The notes beneath the pieces are model-generated. The model saw nothing but the letters and a program-made list of their open reading frames with translations. It did not search any database and had not been told where the DNA came from. A program made the translations under genes and the position numbers. Positions 1 to 11,205 of a DNA stretch of 64,000 bases are shown here, in pieces. The stretch is from Nitrosopumilus sp. (GTDB lineage Archaea; Thermoproteota; Nitrososphaeria; Nitrososphaerales; Nitrosopumilaceae). Every line of letters starts with the position of its first letter. The first letter of the stretch is position 1. The stretch lies in NCBI GenBank assembly GCA_029862745.1, contig JAOTWS010000002.1, positions 186,001 through 250,000 of the forward strand, written 5' to 3'.

Positions 1-61
1 ATTTTTCATAATTGTAGTTAGTTCAATAAGTTTTTCTTGGTCTATAATTAGATCCTAGATA

Positions 62-1201
62 ATGGGGGGAGTAAAAGTTGTTGTTTATGGTCTTAGTACT
101 GAGGGATATGCTATTGCATCCCAAATGGCCATTAATGGTGCAGATGTTTACATTATAGATGAATCAACTCCATCCGCAATTTCTCTCAAAGCAGAAATTG
201 CCAAAACATATCCTAATGTTTCATCTCTCAAAGAGGATGAACCTCTATTATCTATGGAACCAATTGATGTAGCAATTTCTAAAGCACAATACCTTTTCTT
301 TACTCCAAGAGTTAGAAAGACAGGACAAGATATTAAAACTGAAATTCATTCTAAATTTAAGGATGCGGTAACATCATTACAGAAAAACAGCTCAGTTATT
401 TTCACTCTTCCAACAGGATTTGGAGGTAACAATGAAAATATTTCATTGTTAGAGCATGTTACAGGTCTTGAAGCTGGAAAACAAATTTCTTACTATTATT
501 ATCCATTAGAGAATCTTAATGAGCAACCAAAAATTATTGGAACATTTAATGGAAAAGAGGATCTTACATTGTCTGGATTACTTACTGTTGGAAAAAAAGA
601 GAAACAATTTGCTACAATTTCATCGTCGGAACATCTTCATGCAATTAATGTCTTATCTAGATTCTCAAGATTATGTAGTGTTTTAGAGGTTTGTAAATAT
701 GCTCAAGATGAAATTACAAAAAATGATTTTGCTTTAGATGATTTTCAAGAAATTTATCTTGATAATATGGTTAGTGGCCTCTTTGATTTAAAATCTTTAG
801 GATCATCATTCGAAGGAACCAATAGTCTAATGTATCTAATTAATGGAAGTGTAAAAGGAATTGATGGATACATTAAACGACTAATTGATAAAATTCGTAT
901 AACATTGAAGAAAAATGATCTAAAAGCAAGCAGAACAAAAATTGTATTATCCTGGAGTCTTGATCAACATGCAATGCGTGGAGATAAAATTGAGATGCTC
1001 CAAAATTTAACATCTAGATTACGTGATTATATTGGTGATGTTGAATCATATGAAGATCCAAGTTTTGATCTATTTCACAGTGATAAAACTACAATTATTG
1101 TCACATGTTCAAAATCTGATTTTGATAATATTAAAAAAACCAAACAAGATTCTGATCTGATAATTGTAAAAGCTAATCCATTATGTGAAACAATTCAATA
1201 A
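62..1201 (+). CDS. Rossmann-fold protein resembling UDP-sugar dehydrogenases, function unknown
   Basis: The first 30 residues form a beta-alpha-beta dinucleotide-binding start (VVVYGLSTEGYAIASQM, a loose GxxxxG pattern). The stretch around residues 75-115 recalls the NAD domain of UDP-glucose/GDP-mannose dehydrogenases (buried beta strand with FFTPRV, then an SSVIFTLPTGFG segment). The catalytic Cys loop of those enzymes is not obvious, so this looks like a degenerate paralogue rather than an active dehydrogenase. It ends 26 bases before grpE in the same direction and may be co-transcribed with the chaperone genes. A TATA-like stretch lies at about 41-50. The fold is moderately sure, the function is not known. 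Confidence 0.6.
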   Translation: MGGVKVVVYGLSTEGYAIASQMAINGADVYIIDESTPSAISLKAEIAKTYPNVSSLKEDEPLLSMEPIDVAISKAQYLFFTPRVRKTGQDIKTEIHSKFKDAVTSLQKNSSVIFTLPTGFGGNNENISLLEHVTGLEAGKQISYYYYPLENLNEQPKIIGTFNGKEDLTLSGLLTVGKKEKQFATISSSEHLHAINVLSRFSRLCSVLEVCKYAQDEITKNDFALDDFQEIYLDNMVSGLFDLKSLGSSFEGTNSLMYLINGSVKGIDGYIKRLIDKIRITLKKNDLKASRTKIVLSWSLDQHAMRGDKIEMLQNLTSRLRDYIGDVESYEDPSFDLFHSDKTTIIVTCSKSDFDNIKKTKQDSDLIIVKANPLCETIQ

Positions 1202-1227
1202 TAGTATAAATTAGCTAAACTAGTACT

Positions 1228-1788
1228 TTGATTGGATTGTCAAAAGAAAATAATTCTGATGAAATTCCAGTTGATGTGATTTCAGAAACAAATCTTTCAT
1301 CAAAAGAATATGATCCTCCAAAAACCAGTGCTGAAGAATTATTAAAATTATTGGATTTAGAAAAACAAAAATCATCTGAATACGAAGAAAAATTTAAACA
1401 CGCACTTGCAGATTTTCAAAATCTTAATAGAAAAACACAATCTGATATACAAAATGGTGTAAATACAAAAATTAATGAATTCATATTAGATTTTTTGAAA
1501 ATTTATGATGATTTTGTAAGAGCTAAAGAAGTTTTCTCCGAAAGTAAAATCAATACAGACGGTCTGGACTCAATTCTTAAAAATATGGATTCATTATTAA
1601 AAAAATATAATGTAATTCAAATTGATGCATTAGGAGAGATATTTAATCCAAATTTACATGAAGCCATATCTATAATCACCGATCCTAATTTGGATGATAA
1701 TACAATTACAAGAGAGATCAGGAAAGGATATATTTCTCATGAGAGGGTTATAAGACCTACGTTAGTAGAAATTTCAAAAAAAGGATGA
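1228..1788 (+). CDS. grpE: GrpE, nucleotide exchange factor for DnaK
   Basis: GrpE releases ADP from DnaK. The 186-residue protein has a charged N-terminal part, a long coiled coil (about 40-95, with the [11 protein letters not shown] segment characteristic of GrpE) and a C-terminal beta domain (NPNLHEAIS, then [20 protein letters not shown]). The start is TTG: a TATA-like box at 1203-1211 lies the expected 20-25 bases upstream, which fits a leaderless message. It abuts dnaK, so the two are one operon. DnaK-system genes in mesophilic archaea are generally regarded as acquired from bacteria. Confidence 0.95.
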   Translation: MIGLSKENNSDEIPVDVISETNLSSKEYDPPKTSAEELLKLLDLEKQKSSEYEEKFKHALADFQNLNRKTQSDIQNGVNTKINEFILDFLKIYDDFVRAKEVFSESKINTDGLDSILKNMDSLLKKYNVIQIDALGEIFNPNLHEAISIITDPNLDDNTITREIRKGYISHERVIRPTLVEISKKG

Positions 1789-1793
1789 TAAAA

Positions 1794-3689
1794 ATGGCTA
1801 AAATTATTGGGATTGACCTAGGAACAAGTAACTCCGCGGCTGCGGTAATGTTGGGTGGGAAACCAACAATTATTCCAGCAGCTGAAGGAGCCACTGTGGG
1901 AGGAAAAGCATTTCCATCAGTTGTAGCATTTAGTAAAGATGGTGAGCTTCTAGTTGGTGAACCAGCACGAAGACAGTCTGTAACAAATCCTGATAGAACC
2001 ATAGTTGCTGCAAAAAGAAAAATGGGTTCTGATTATACTTTTAAAGTTTTAGATAAGGAATACAAGCCTCAACAAATCTCATCATTTATTCTTCAAAAAA
2101 TCAAAAAAGATGCTGAAGCATTTATTGGCGAACCTGTAGAGAAAGCAGTCATTACTGTTCCTGCATATTTTGATGATAATCAACGTCAAGCAACTAAAGA
2201 TGCTGGAACAATTGCTGGACTTGATGTTGTTAGGATTATCAATGAACCAACAGCTGCATCATTAGCATTTGGACTAGATAAAATTAAAGAAGATATGAAA
2301 ATTCTTGTATTTGATTTTGGTGGAGGAACATTAGATGTAACCATAATGGAAATGGGTGGAGGTGTCTTTGAAGTTCTTAGTACATCTGGTGATACTCAGT
2401 TAGGCGGTACAGATATGGACAAAGTTCTAATTGATTACGTTGTAGATCAATTCAAGAAAAAAGAAGGTCTTGATTTAACTCAAGATTCAACTGCAATGAC
2501 TAGAATTAGAGAAGCTTCCGAAAAAGCTAAAATTGAACTATCAACTGTTATGGAAACTGATATTAATTTACCTTTCATTGCACACGATCCATCTTCAGGT
2601 GCCAAAAATCTTGAATTAAGAATTACTAGATCTAAACTAGATGATTTGATAAAACCAATTGTTGAGCGTTGTAGACCTTCTATACTAAAAGCATTAGAAG
2701 ATGCAAAGTTAACCAAATCCGATATCAAAAAAATAGTTATGGTTGGCGGCCCAACCAGAATCCCATCAGTTAAAAAATTTGTAAGTGAAGTTGTTGGTCA
2801 AGTAACTGAATCTGGAGTAGATCCTATGGAGGCAGTAGCAATGGGTGCTGCAATACAGGCAGGAATTATCGCAGGAGATGTAAGTAGTGATATCGTTTTG
2901 CTTGATGTTACACCACTTACATTAGGAATCGAAACATTAGGTGGGGTAAGAGAACCATTAATTGAAAGAAACACAACAATACCTACTTCTAAGAGTAAAG
3001 TTTTCACAACTGCTGCTGATAATCAAACAGCAGTAACTATTCATGTTGTTCAAGGTGAACGACCAATGGCCACTGATAACGTATCATTAGGAAGCTTTAA
3101 TCTTACGGATTTACCACCTGCACCACGAGGAATTCCACAAATTGAAGTAAAATTTGATATCGATGCAAACGGGATTATTAATGTCACAGCTAAAGATCTT
3201 GGAACTCAAAAGGAAGCAAAAATCACAATTGAATCCTCATCAAAATTATCTAAAGAAGAAATTGAGAAATTAAAAGAAGACGCAGAAAAATTCTCTGATG
3301 AAGATAAGAAGAAGAAAGAAAGAATTGATCTAAAAAATGAAGCTGAAAGTTATATTTACACCACAGAAAAACTAGTCAATCACGATCTTAAAGATAAAAT
3401 TTCTCAAGAACAGGGAATCAAAATCACCGATGCTGTTAAAGAAGTTAAAGAAGCTCTTGATAAAGAACCATCTGAATTAAAGCCTAAACTTGAAGCATTA
3501 CAAACTATGGTCAGTGAAGTTACCACAGAACTTTACAAAAATGCTTCACCCCCACCTAATGCTGAAGGACAACAAAATGCTGAAGGACAACAAAATGCTG
3601 AAGGACAACAAAATGCTGAAGGACAACAAAATGCTGAAGGACAAAAAACAAATGATTCATCATCTACTGATGAAACAAAAACCAGCTAG
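1794..3689 (+). CDS. dnaK: DnaK, Hsp70 chaperone
   Basis: ATP-driven Hsp70 chaperone of the cytoplasm. It begins with the family signature [17 protein letters not shown], followed by [14 protein letters not shown] and [10 protein letters not shown] in the ATPase domain, then a substrate-binding domain ([20 protein letters not shown]) and a helical lid. The ATG at 1794 gives the usual N-terminus; an in-frame ATG at 1785, overlapping the grpE stop, would add three residues. The C-terminus is an uncommon low-complexity tail of five NAEGQQ-type repeats and an acidic/Ser-Thr end, where many bacterial DnaK proteins end in an acidic motif. Operon grpE-dnaK-dnaJ. Confidence 0.97.
   Translation: MAKIIGIDLGTSNSAAAVMLGGKPTIIPAAEGATVGGKAFPSVVAFSKDGELLVGEPARRQSVTNPDRTIVAAKRKMGSDYTFKVLDKEYKPQQISSFILQKIKKDAEAFIGEPVEKAVITVPAYFDDNQRQATKDAGTIAGLDVVRIINEPTAASLAFGLDKIKEDMKILVFDFGGGTLDVTIMEMGGGVFEVLSTSGDTQLGGTDMDKVLIDYVVDQFKKKEGLDLTQDSTAMTRIREASEKAKIELSTVMETDINLPFIAHDPSSGAKNLELRITRSKLDDLIKPIVERCRPSILKALEDAKLTKSDIKKIVMVGGPTRIPSVKKFVSEVVGQVTESGVDPMEAVAMGAAIQAGIIAGDVSSDIVLLDVTPLTLGIETLGGVREPLIERNTTIPTSKSKVFTTAADNQTAVTIHVVQGERPMATDNVSLGSFNLTDLPPAPRGIPQIEVKFDIDANGIINVTAKDLGTQKEAKITIESSSKLSKEEIEKLKEDAEKFSDEDKKKKERIDLKNEAESYIYTTEKLVNHDLKDKISQEQGIKITDAVKEVKEALDKEPSELKPKLEALQTMVSEVTTELYKNASPPPNAEGQQNAEGQQNAEGQQNAEGQQNAEGQKTNDSSSTDETKTS
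3558..3647 (+). repeat. Five tandem 18-bp repeats in the 3' end of dnaK
   Basis: Five head-to-tail copies of an 18-base unit, four identical and the last with a changed end, encode (Asn-Ala-Glu-Gly-Gln-Gln)x5 in the disordered C-terminal tail of DnaK. The perfect identity at DNA level suggests a recent expansion and a length-variable tract. Confidence 0.97.
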
Positions 3690-3738
3690 TTTTCCAGATT
3701 CAATCATTTATACGGTAATTATGTTAAAGGAATGATTT

Positions 3739-4797
3739 ATGGCAGCAAAACGTGATTATTATGAGGTTTTGGGAGTATCTAAATCGTCTTCAATTGATGA
3801 AATTAAACAACAATATAGGAAATTAGCATTAAAATTTCACCCTGATCGTAACAAGTCTTCGGATGCCGGAGAGCATTTCAAAGAAATTTCTGAAGCATAT
3901 GCCGTTCTCTCTGATCCGCAAAAAAAACAAATCTATGACCAACATGGCCATGCTGGTGTAGATGACCGATTTACAAGTGATGATATTTTTCAAGGAGCAC
4001 GAGGTGCCGGATTTGATTCTATTTTTGAATCCATCTTTGGTCGTGGAGGAGGATTTGGTTTTAATCAACAACAACGTGGTTCTGATATTCTATATGAGAC
4101 TTCAGTAACCTTAGAAGATGTCTTACATGGAAAAAAAATTGATATTGATCTGCAAAAACAAATTCAGTGTGATATTTGTAATGGATCTGGTTGTAAACCT
4201 GGCACTAACAAGAAAACATGTGCCACATGTAATGGTCAAGGACAAGTAAGACAAAGTCGTAATATGGGATTTGCATCTTTTGTTACAGCCGCACCGTGTC
4301 CTACTTGTAGGGGCCAAGGATTTAGTATTGAAACACCATGTAATGAATGCAAAGGACAAGGAAAGAAAAAAGGCACCAAAAAAGTCTCATTTGAAATTCC
4401 ATCTGGGATTGATTCAGGTGATTATACTGTACCTGGAGAAGGAAATGAAATTCCTGATGGTTCCAATGGTGATCTAATTGTTAGAGTTAGGGTTCAACCT
4501 CATTCCAAATTCAAGCGAGATGGAAAAGACATTTTTTACGATCAGGATGTTTCAATGGTTGACGCAGCATTAGGTTGTGATGTCATTGTTCCAACATTGG
4601 AAGGAACAGAAAAAATTAAAGTTAATTCTGGGAGTCAACCAAATACTATAATAAAACTAAAAGGGAAGGGAGTTCCACATATCAATTATAGAGGTCGAGG
4701 AGATCAATACGTTAGAATTGTGGTAAATATTCCTACAAAACTCAATAAACATCAAAAAAATCTTCTAGATGAATTTAAAAAAATCAGTGATGATTGA
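3739..4797 (+). CDS. dnaJ: DnaJ, Hsp40 co-chaperone
   Basis: Stimulates the DnaK ATPase and delivers clients. Domains in order: J domain (residues 5-70, with the HPD motif in FHPDRNK), a short Gly/Phe-rich linker (GGGFGF), a zinc-binding region with four CxxCxGxG-type motifs ([32 protein letters not shown]), and two C-terminal beta domains ending near residue 350. It is a full type I DnaJ of 352 residues. It follows dnaK by 49 bases in the same direction. Confidence 0.97.
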   Translation: MAAKRDYYEVLGVSKSSSIDEIKQQYRKLALKFHPDRNKSSDAGEHFKEISEAYAVLSDPQKKQIYDQHGHAGVDDRFTSDDIFQGARGAGFDSIFESIFGRGGGFGFNQQQRGSDILYETSVTLEDVLHGKKIDIDLQKQIQCDICNGSGCKPGTNKKTCATCNGQGQVRQSRNMGFASFVTAAPCPTCRGQGFSIETPCNECKGQGKKKGTKKVSFEIPSGIDSGDYTVPGEGNEIPDGSNGDLIVRVRVQPHSKFKRDGKDIFYDQDVSMVDAALGCDVIVPTLEGTEKIKVNSGSQPNTIIKLKGKGVPHINYRGRGDQYVRIVVNIPTKLNKHQKNLLDEFKKISDD

Positions 4798-4803
4798 TAA
4801 AAA

Positions 4804-5337
4804 ATGAAAATTGCGTTAGATGTTGATGGAGTACTTGCAGATGTCATTCAATCCTGGCTTAGTTATAGTAATACAATTAGACCAAAAATCTCTAAACATG
4901 AGATAACTGACTGGGAATTTTGGAAGAAATTCCAAATAAATCGCTTTGATTTTTATGAAGAGTTAAGTTCTTGTTGGAAAAATTGGTATTCAATACCTCC
5001 AACTGAAAAAAATTTATCAACTATTACAAAAAATCTCTCAAATCTTGGTCAGGTGGATATAGTTACTGCACGAGAAAAATCTACTGACTCATTTGTAAAA
5101 AATTGGTTAACTCATCATAACATATCATATGATAATTATGTTTCTGTCATTGATGGACCTATGAAAGCTGCTTTAGACTATGATGTATTCATAGATGATT
5201 CCCCTCTCAATGCAGCAAAATTTCTTGAGCATAACAAAAAAGTAATTCTATACTCACAACCTTGGAATGAACATATGTCTAATAATAGAATTCATAGAAT
5301 TACAAATCTTTCAGAAGTAGAAAATAAAATATGTTAA
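4804..5337 (+). CDS. HAD-superfamily 5'-nucleotidase-like phosphatase
   Basis: The N-terminal DVDGVLAD is the HAD nucleophile motif (DxDxV/T). A later Thr (VTAREK, about residue 90) and FIDDSPLNA (about 140) fit motifs II and IV. Size (177 residues) and motif style match the 5'(3')-deoxyribonucleotidase/NagD-like small HAD group, but the substrate cannot be read from sequence. It starts 6 bases after dnaJ, so it is probably the last gene of the chaperone operon. Confidence 0.8.
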   Translation: MKIALDVDGVLADVIQSWLSYSNTIRPKISKHEITDWEFWKKFQINRFDFYEELSSCWKNWYSIPPTEKNLSTITKNLSNLGQVDIVTAREKSTDSFVKNWLTHHNISYDNYVSVIDGPMKAALDYDVFIDDSPLNAAKFLEHNKKVILYSQPWNEHMSNNRIHRITNLSEVENKIC

Positions 5338-5502
5338 TTAATTTTTAACAAATTTTCTGATACTTATCTGATGCCCTTCTTTGATATGGGTAGAATGCGT
5401 TGTTTTTAATAACTCATTAATTTTATCATCATTATAGAATTTAATGTTGTAACGTCCTACAACTTTTTTACAATTTATACAATAAACTTCTTTAAATTCC
5501 AT
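5338..5502 (-). CDS. Small CxxC protein, 54 residues, unknown
   Basis: An ATG-initiated reading frame on the minus strand reads YCINCKKVVGRYN near the N-terminus and THSTHIKEGH near the C-terminus. The Cys pair and His cluster suggest a one-metal zinc site. The frame ends directly at the stop codon of the converging HAD gene, leaving no gap. The composition is protein-like and rich in Lys, but no family is recognised. Confidence 0.55.
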   Translation of the reverse strand: MEFKEVYCINCKKVVGRYNIKFYNDDKINELLKTTHSTHIKEGHQISIRKFVKN

Positions 5503-5580
5503 TTTCTTATTTGATTTATTTGGTGTAATTATTTTAGAGTATAATAAAGAAACTTATTCTCGATTTTAAAAATTAACAAT

Positions 5581-5665
5581 GCGGGAGTCGCCCAGCCTGG
5601 TCAACGGCGTAAGGTTCAGATCCTTATCTTCTAGGAGTTCGTGGGTTCAAATCCCACTTCCCGCA
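5581..5665 (+). tRNA. tRNA-Leu (anticodon CAG)
   Basis: Acceptor stem GCGGGAG pairs with CTTCCCGC-type 3' strand (one G-T pair), discriminator A. The anticodon stem TAAGG/CCTTA closes a 7-base loop TTCAGAT giving CAG. The long variable arm of about 14 bases marks a class II (Leu) tRNA, and GGTTCAAATCC is the T loop. CCA is not encoded. Confidence 0.96.
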
Positions 5666-5680
5666 TTATAGTCAGATACT

Positions 5681-7582
5681 TTACACTTTTTCCTTGATTA
5701 TTTTTAAAAGAAGATTGTTTATTACCTCTCCAGAAGCTTTGCCTCTTAATTCTTTCATGGCAATTCCCATCAATGGTCCTATTGCCCTTTCTTTTTGATT
5801 TCTGATGATTTCGTAATTGTTTTCTACTATATTGTAAATAATTCTCTCTAATTCTTCACCATCTACAATCTCAATTGAAGTATTTTTCAATGCATCTTCC
5901 GTTGTTTTTGATTTCCCAGACATGATATTTTCAAATATCATTTCAATTGACTCTTTGGCTATTTTTTTAGCTTCTAATAATTCAAATGACCTGATAACAT
6001 CCTCATTTTTTAATAAATTAGAATCTAATCCACTTCTTTCCAAATTAGTAATTAAAGAGCATAGAACTGATGCAACAAATGTGGGATTGATTGTAGTTTT
6101 TTCAACTATATTTTCAAACAGTTCAATATATTTTGAATCAAAAATCTGTTCTGCTAGTTGTAGATTAATTTTATACTTTGTTTGTAATTCCTTTATTGAT
6201 TCATCCCAAGATTTTGGTATGTTTTTCTGTACTTCTTCTAATTCTTTTTTTGTAATTATAATTGGCGGGATATCTGTTTCAGGATACATCCGTGCTGCTC
6301 CCGGTCTAGGTCTTAGAAATTTTGTTTCACCCGATTGAGTGGCTAATCGTGTATCAATAGGTATACCTTCATTTTTGATATACTCAATTCTTAGAATAAT
6401 TTGGTTTATTATAGTATGTATTTTTTCCTCAGGCGCAGCTAAAATCAAAAATGCATCGTTGTCATTAATTCTCAAGTTATTTTTTAAATTTAGTATATCT
6501 GAATTTTCTATACCATAATTTGGTATTTCATCTGAATGAAAAACCCCCCCAATTCCAAAAAATCGTACCAATTCTGCTACTTCTTTTCCCAAACGTATTT
6601 CATCATATGGTGAATATCCAAATATTCCTGCTAAATTTTTAAAAGACACCACAAAAATTTTTTGATTTTGTTTTATGGCATTCTGAATAATTTTTGATTT
6701 GCATTTTGAAAATAATTCAGTAATATCAGTTTTATCAAATTCATCATTATATCTCCAATTTTTCTCCTTTAATTTTTTTGAGATTAATAATAATCCATGT
6801 TGTCTTTTTGCTTCATATTTTACTACTTTTTCTAATTGCTCTAATTGTTGTACACCTTTTACTTCGATCACTACACCACCACCTTCTTTAATTGAAACAT
6901 TAACATCTTGTCGAATGGAGCCTAAACCTCTTCTTACTTTTTTTGTAGTCCTCAAAATTCTTCCTAATGATAAAGCTATATTTTTAATCTGATCTAATTC
7001 CACTTCGAATGGCTCTGTTGCAATTTCAATTAATGGAACCCCTAGACGTTCTAATCCATATTTTCTTACATACCCATCATCACCTAAGATTTTTGCAGCA
7101 TCTTCTTCTAGACAAATTGATTGAATTCCAATCTTTATTTTTCCCGCTTTATAGAATCCGCCTTGTGAAATTAACATTGTTCGTTGAAATCCAGTTGTAT
7201 TGGAACCATCAATTACCGTTTTTCTCATGGGATAAATTTCATCAAAAATATTTGCTTTTAATATAGATGAAATAATTAATGCAATTTTTCTTGCATCATT
7301 ATCTAATTCATGTGGTGGCTCTTCATCTTGCTCTACTAAGCAACTACTCTGTAGATTTGCATAATACATTATAGTTTTCGATTTTACACTCTCAAATAAT
7401 GCAGCAGGGTCAAATTCACCTAACTCACTTTTAGATGCTCGTAATTTTCTCTGGAATTTTATTGTATATTCATCTGATTCTATTGGTGTACAATTACAAA
7501 ATAATTTTTTATTTGTTGCAAGCTGTTGATGAATTTCTAAACCAACTTTTACACCTAAATCGCTAATCAATTTTTTTTCCAT
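5681..7582 (-). CDS. gatE: Glu-tRNA(Gln) amidotransferase subunit E
   Basis: With GatD this archaeal-specific enzyme converts Glu-tRNA(Gln) to Gln-tRNA(Gln). The 633-residue protein has the GatB/GatE cradle domain (KVGLEIHQQLAT at the start, RKTVIDGSNTTGFQRT, DVNVSIKEGGG), an internal AspRS-like insertion domain (about 290-410, with NYGIENSDI) and the C-terminal helical/YqeY-like tRNA-binding tail (ERAIGPLMGIAMKELRGKASG). The insertion separates GatE from bacterial GatB. gatD lies 11 bases upstream in the same direction. Confidence 0.96.
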   Translation of the reverse strand: MEKKLISDLGVKVGLEIHQQLATNKKLFCNCTPIESDEYTIKFQRKLRASKSELGEFDPAALFESVKSKTIMYYANLQSSCLVEQDEEPPHELDNDARKIALIISSILKANIFDEIYPMRKTVIDGSNTTGFQRTMLISQGGFYKAGKIKIGIQSICLEEDAAKILGDDGYVRKYGLERLGVPLIEIATEPFEVELDQIKNIALSLGRILRTTKKVRRGLGSIRQDVNVSIKEGGGVVIEVKGVQQLEQLEKVVKYEAKRQHGLLLISKKLKEKNWRYNDEFDKTDITELFSKCKSKIIQNAIKQNQKIFVVSFKNLAGIFGYSPYDEIRLGKEVAELVRFFGIGGVFHSDEIPNYGIENSDILNLKNNLRINDNDAFLILAAPEEKIHTIINQIILRIEYIKNEGIPIDTRLATQSGETKFLRPRPGAARMYPETDIPPIIITKKELEEVQKNIPKSWDESIKELQTKYKINLQLAEQIFDSKYIELFENIVEKTTINPTFVASVLCSLITNLERSGLDSNLLKNEDVIRSFELLEAKKIAKESIEMIFENIMSGKSKTTEDALKNTSIEIVDGEELERIIYNIVENNYEIIRNQKERAIGPLMGIAMKELRGKASGEVINNLLLKIIKEKV

Positions 7583-7593
7583 AGTTATCTTGT

Positions 7594-8883
7594 TTATGTT
7601 GAAAACTCAGATGCTATTTTATCAAGCATAATTTCTTTAATATCTTCACGATTTTCACTATTTCCAGATGCCCACATTGCCTTAACCAATGCTACTTCTG
7701 GAATCATATCTTCTAAAGGAATTATTCCTAAATTTAATAGATCCCTACCGCTCTCATAAACTGTCATTCTAACCCTCCCGTCTATGCATTGTGAAGTCAT
7801 TCCCATAAAAATACCCCTTTCATTTGCAATTTTTATTATTGGATACATATTTTTTCCAACATGCCCTAATCCTGTACCTTCAAAAATTATTGCTTTGTAT
7901 CCTCCGTCTATTATTGTCTTTAACATGTTAGGATCATAACCTGGATGATATTTTACTAGGGCAACTTTTAGATTTAATTTAATTTTATGTTTATATTCTT
8001 TAATTCTAAAAAAGTTATCTTTCATATTTCTATGAATCTCATTATTGTAAACAATGAATGCTGGATTGTCACCAACTGTTTGAAAAGCTCCTCTTTTACT
8101 TGTATGATTTTTTCTTACTCTTGTTCCAATATGACATGCAATAGCTTCATCGTTTTCATCTTGATGCATTACTATATAGATTCCATTTGTCTTACATTCA
8201 ACAAGAAATTTCACTGCTCCAATCAAATTCAGTGCAGCATCTGATGAAGCACGATCTGATGATCTTTGTGATCCCACTAATGCAATAGGTAATGGAAAAC
8301 CTGCAAGTGCAAAAGATAGAAATGCTGAGGTATAATGCATTGTATCTGTTCCATGAGCAATAATTATTCCTGAATAGTCTGATTTAGAATACTCATTGAT
8401 CTTTTCTGCAATTTTCAACCAATGCTCTGGCATTATGTTTTCAGAATATTCTGAAAATAACACTTTTGTATCAATATTTGCAATTTTTGCAAGCTCAGGA
8501 ACTGATAAATTTAATTCCTCGGCAGTCAATACAGGTGTTACTGCACCTGTTCTATAGTCTATCTTACTTGCAATTGTTCCTCCCGTAGATATTAACAAAA
8601 TTTTTGATAATCCATCAACTTGTTTTACCTCTTCATTTTTTTCAATTTTTTTTCTTACAGATTTTATTTTTTCAATGGTTTCAATCTTTTCAATATCTAA
8701 TCCTATATTGTAACCACTCTTTAATTTTAAAACAATATGTTTGTCATCATTGTGTTCATATCTTGGCATAATAATGCCTGAGTAAGTAAGATCTGCTAAT
8801 ATCTTAACTGAATCACCTATTGAAATCTGCTTTGATTTTAAAAGCTCTAATGAGTTCCCTTTATACCCTGTATATTCTGACAT
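7594..8883 (-). CDS. gatD: Glu-tRNA(Gln) amidotransferase subunit D (asparaginase-like)
   Basis: Supplies ammonia for GatE by hydrolysing Gln/Asn. An N-terminal extension of about 85 residues precedes a type I asparaginase domain. Asparaginase motifs are clear: LISTGGTIASKID holds the first catalytic Thr, and IIAHGTDTMHYTSAFL holds the second Thr-Asp pair. Length (429) is normal for GatD. First gene of the gatD-gatE operon. Confidence 0.96.
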   Translation of the reverse strand: MSEYTGYKGNSLELLKSKQISIGDSVKILADLTYSGIIMPRYEHNDDKHIVLKLKSGYNIGLDIEKIETIEKIKSVRKKIEKNEEVKQVDGLSKILLISTGGTIASKIDYRTGAVTPVLTAEELNLSVPELAKIANIDTKVLFSEYSENIMPEHWLKIAEKINEYSKSDYSGIIIAHGTDTMHYTSAFLSFALAGFPLPIALVGSQRSSDRASSDAALNLIGAVKFLVECKTNGIYIVMHQDENDEAIACHIGTRVRKNHTSKRGAFQTVGDNPAFIVYNNEIHRNMKDNFFRIKEYKHKIKLNLKVALVKYHPGYDPNMLKTIIDGGYKAIIFEGTGLGHVGKNMYPIIKIANERGIFMGMTSQCIDGRVRMTVYESGRDLLNLGIIPLEDMIPEVALVKAMWASGNSENREDIKEIMLDKIASEFST

Positions 8884-8915
8884 TTAGGAAAACTAGATTT
8901 GTTATTTAATTAAAA

Positions 8916-11102
8916 CTACCTGTAATAGGATGCTACTAATTTTTCGCCTAATTTAAGATCTTTTTGTTCTCTGACTTTCTTTACTGCTTCCTCAAAATGT
9001 TTCATAGTTACTTTTGCATCCATGCTATTTTTCTCAATATCCTTGACATCTGGATGTGAATCTAAGAATTCATGAATTACTATGGACACTGCAGTGTTTG
9101 CAATGGATGCTGTATCAGCACCACTCAGACCATCAGTTAATTCAGCAATCTTATCAATATCTACGCGCTGTGGATCACTTTCATCAGTATTAGTTGGTAT
9201 CTTTGCAGCATTAATTTTTAAGATGCTCTTTCTACTTTCTTTATCTGGAAGCGGAATCTGAATAATTTTATCAAATCTTCCTGGTCTTAGTAATGCAGGA
9301 TCAATCATGTCTGCTCTATTTGTTGCAGCTAAAACTATAACACCATGCATATTTTCCATTCCATCTAACTCTGTTAATAATTGGCTGACCACTCTTTCCG
9401 TAACAGCTGTTTCTCCACCTGCCCCTCTGATTGGTGCAATTGAATCAATTTCGTCAAAGAATACAACACATGGAGCTGATTGACGTGCTCTTTTGAAAAT
9501 CTCTCTAATTCCTCTTTCTGATTCACCAACCCATTTTGACAAAAGTTCAGGCCCCCTCACTGATACAAAATTTGCCTCACTTTGTGTTGCAACAGCTTTT
9601 GCAAGTAGTGTTTTTCCTGTACCACTTGGACCATGAAGTAATATACCTCTAGGCATTTTATGCCCTAATTTATCGTACAATCCTGGATATTTCATTGGCC
9701 ATTCAACTGCCTCTTGCAATTCTCGTTTTACTTCTTCTAAACCTCCAACATCTTCCCACTTTACATCTGGATTCTCAATGAAAACTTCTCTCATTCCAGA
9801 TGGAGTTACTTCAATCAAAGCTTTCTGAAAGTCTTCATGGTTAACAATTAGTTTATCTAAAGTTTCAGGGGGAAGTTTTTCTTCTTCCAAATTTAAAACA
9901 GGTAATAATCTTCTCAAACACTTCATTGCAGCTTCTTTACAAAGATATTCCAAGTCAGCACCAACGTATCCATGACTCACTGCTGAGATTTTCTCAATGT
10001 TTACATCATCTGATAATGGCATGTTTCTACTATGAATTGAAAGTATGTCTTTTCTTCCTTTTTTGTCTGGAACTTTAATCTCTATTTCTCTATCAAATCT
10101 TCCGGGTCTTCTAAGTGCAGGATCTATAGCGTTTGGCCTATTTGTTGCAGCAATTACAATTACTTTTCCCCTAGCTTCCAATCCATCCATTAATGATAAC
10201 ATCTGTGATACTACTCGTCTTTCTACTTCGCCTGTTACTTCTTCTCTTTTTGGTGCAATTGAATCAATTTCATCTACGAAAATAATTGATGGAGCTTTTT
10301 CTCGAGCTTCTTTGAAAATTTCTCTTAACCTTGCTTCACTTTCACCATAAAACTTACTCATGATTTCTGGACCAGATATACTGATAAAATGAGCTTGACT
10401 TTCATTTGCAACAGCTTTTGCAAGTAATGTTTTTCCTGTACCTGGTGGTCCATATAGTAAAACACCCTTTGGTGCCTCAATGCCTAACTTTTCAAAAATT
10501 TCTGGATGTCTTAACGGAAGCTCAATCATTTCCCTTACTTTCTTAATTTCATTTGATATTCCTCCAATGTCCTCATAGGTTACTTGTGGAACTCCACGTA
10601 ATGTCTCACCTTTTTCTGCAATGTGGAAGACAGTTTTCTGAGTAACCAATACTGCATCAGCAGATGGTGTTACTCCTATTACTTGAAAAGTTAAACGTCC
10701 ACCAAAATATGGCACCATTACATTGTCTCCTTTAATCAAAGGAACGCTCTCTAAAGCATCTGCAAGATATCTTTCATCGATTGGAGGAATTGCCTCTAAT
10801 GGTGCAACTACTACTTTTTCTGCAGCTACTGCTTTTATTTTTCTAACTGAAATTGTGTCACCAATTGCTATTCCTGAATTATTTCTTCCCAATCCATCAA
10901 TTCTAATAATTCCTTTTCCTTCATCGGATGGATATAGAGGAAGACATTTTGCAACTGTTCTTCGTTTACCCTTAATTTCTATAACATCTCCTGTGGATGC
11001 ATTCAATGTATCCATAGAATCATAGTCGATTCTTGCTACTCCTCTTCCAACATCTCTGGTATATGCTTCAAGAACTTTAAGAGAAAGAGCATTTTGACTC
11101 AT
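8916..11102 (-). CDS. CDC48/VCP-type AAA+ unfoldase
   Basis: Tandem-AAA ATPase of 728 residues. The N domain (1-180) is a double-psi barrel type adaptor-binding region. D1 has Walker A GPPGTGKT near 218 and Walker [14 protein letters not shown]2 has GPSGTGKT near 490, [12 protein letters not shown] and arginine-finger segments (RPGRFD in both). The protein ends in Ser-Tyr-Tyr-Arg, which fits the HbYX pattern by which archaeal ATPases dock to the 20S proteasome, so a role as proteasomal unfoldase is plausible (inference). Transcribed divergently from uL2. Confidence 0.96.
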   Translation of the reverse strand: MSQNALSLKVLEAYTRDVGRGVARIDYDSMDTLNASTGDVIEIKGKRRTVAKCLPLYPSDEGKGIIRIDGLGRNNSGIAIGDTISVRKIKAVAAEKVVVAPLEAIPPIDERYLADALESVPLIKGDNVMVPYFGGRLTFQVIGVTPSADAVLVTQKTVFHIAEKGETLRGVPQVTYEDIGGISNEIKKVREMIELPLRHPEIFEKLGIEAPKGVLLYGPPGTGKTLLAKAVANESQAHFISISGPEIMSKFYGESEARLREIFKEAREKAPSIIFVDEIDSIAPKREEVTGEVERRVVSQMLSLMDGLEARGKVIVIAATNRPNAIDPALRRPGRFDREIEIKVPDKKGRKDILSIHSRNMPLSDDVNIEKISAVSHGYVGADLEYLCKEAAMKCLRRLLPVLNLEEEKLPPETLDKLIVNHEDFQKALIEVTPSGMREVFIENPDVKWEDVGGLEEVKRELQEAVEWPMKYPGLYDKLGHKMPRGILLHGPSGTGKTLLAKAVATQSEANFVSVRGPELLSKWVGESERGIREIFKRARQSAPCVVFFDEIDSIAPIRGAGGETAVTERVVSQLLTELDGMENMHGVIVLAATNRADMIDPALLRPGRFDKIIQIPLPDKESRKSILKINAAKIPTNTDESDPQRVDIDKIAELTDGLSGADTASIANTAVSIVIHEFLDSHPDVKDIEKNSMDAKVTMKHFEEAVKKVREQKDLKLGEKLVASYYR

Positions 11103-11205
11103 AAATAAAACCCTTCACTCTAATTTTTATACCTTTGTGGTGATTTCTCAAAATTACAAATAATACCACAAGCTTAAAATCCTCTTTAAGTAGGAAACGA
11201 TCAAC
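11103..11205. promoter_or_regulatory. Divergent promoter region between CDC48 and uL2 genes
   Basis: For the minus-strand gene a TATA-like TATAAAAAT lies at about 11123-11131 (read on the minus strand), 21-29 bases before its ATG. For the plus-strand gene an AT-rich box CTTAAAATC lies at about 11172-11181, about 27-30 bases before the TTG. Both spacings suit short-leader or leaderless archaeal transcripts. Confidence 0.55.
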
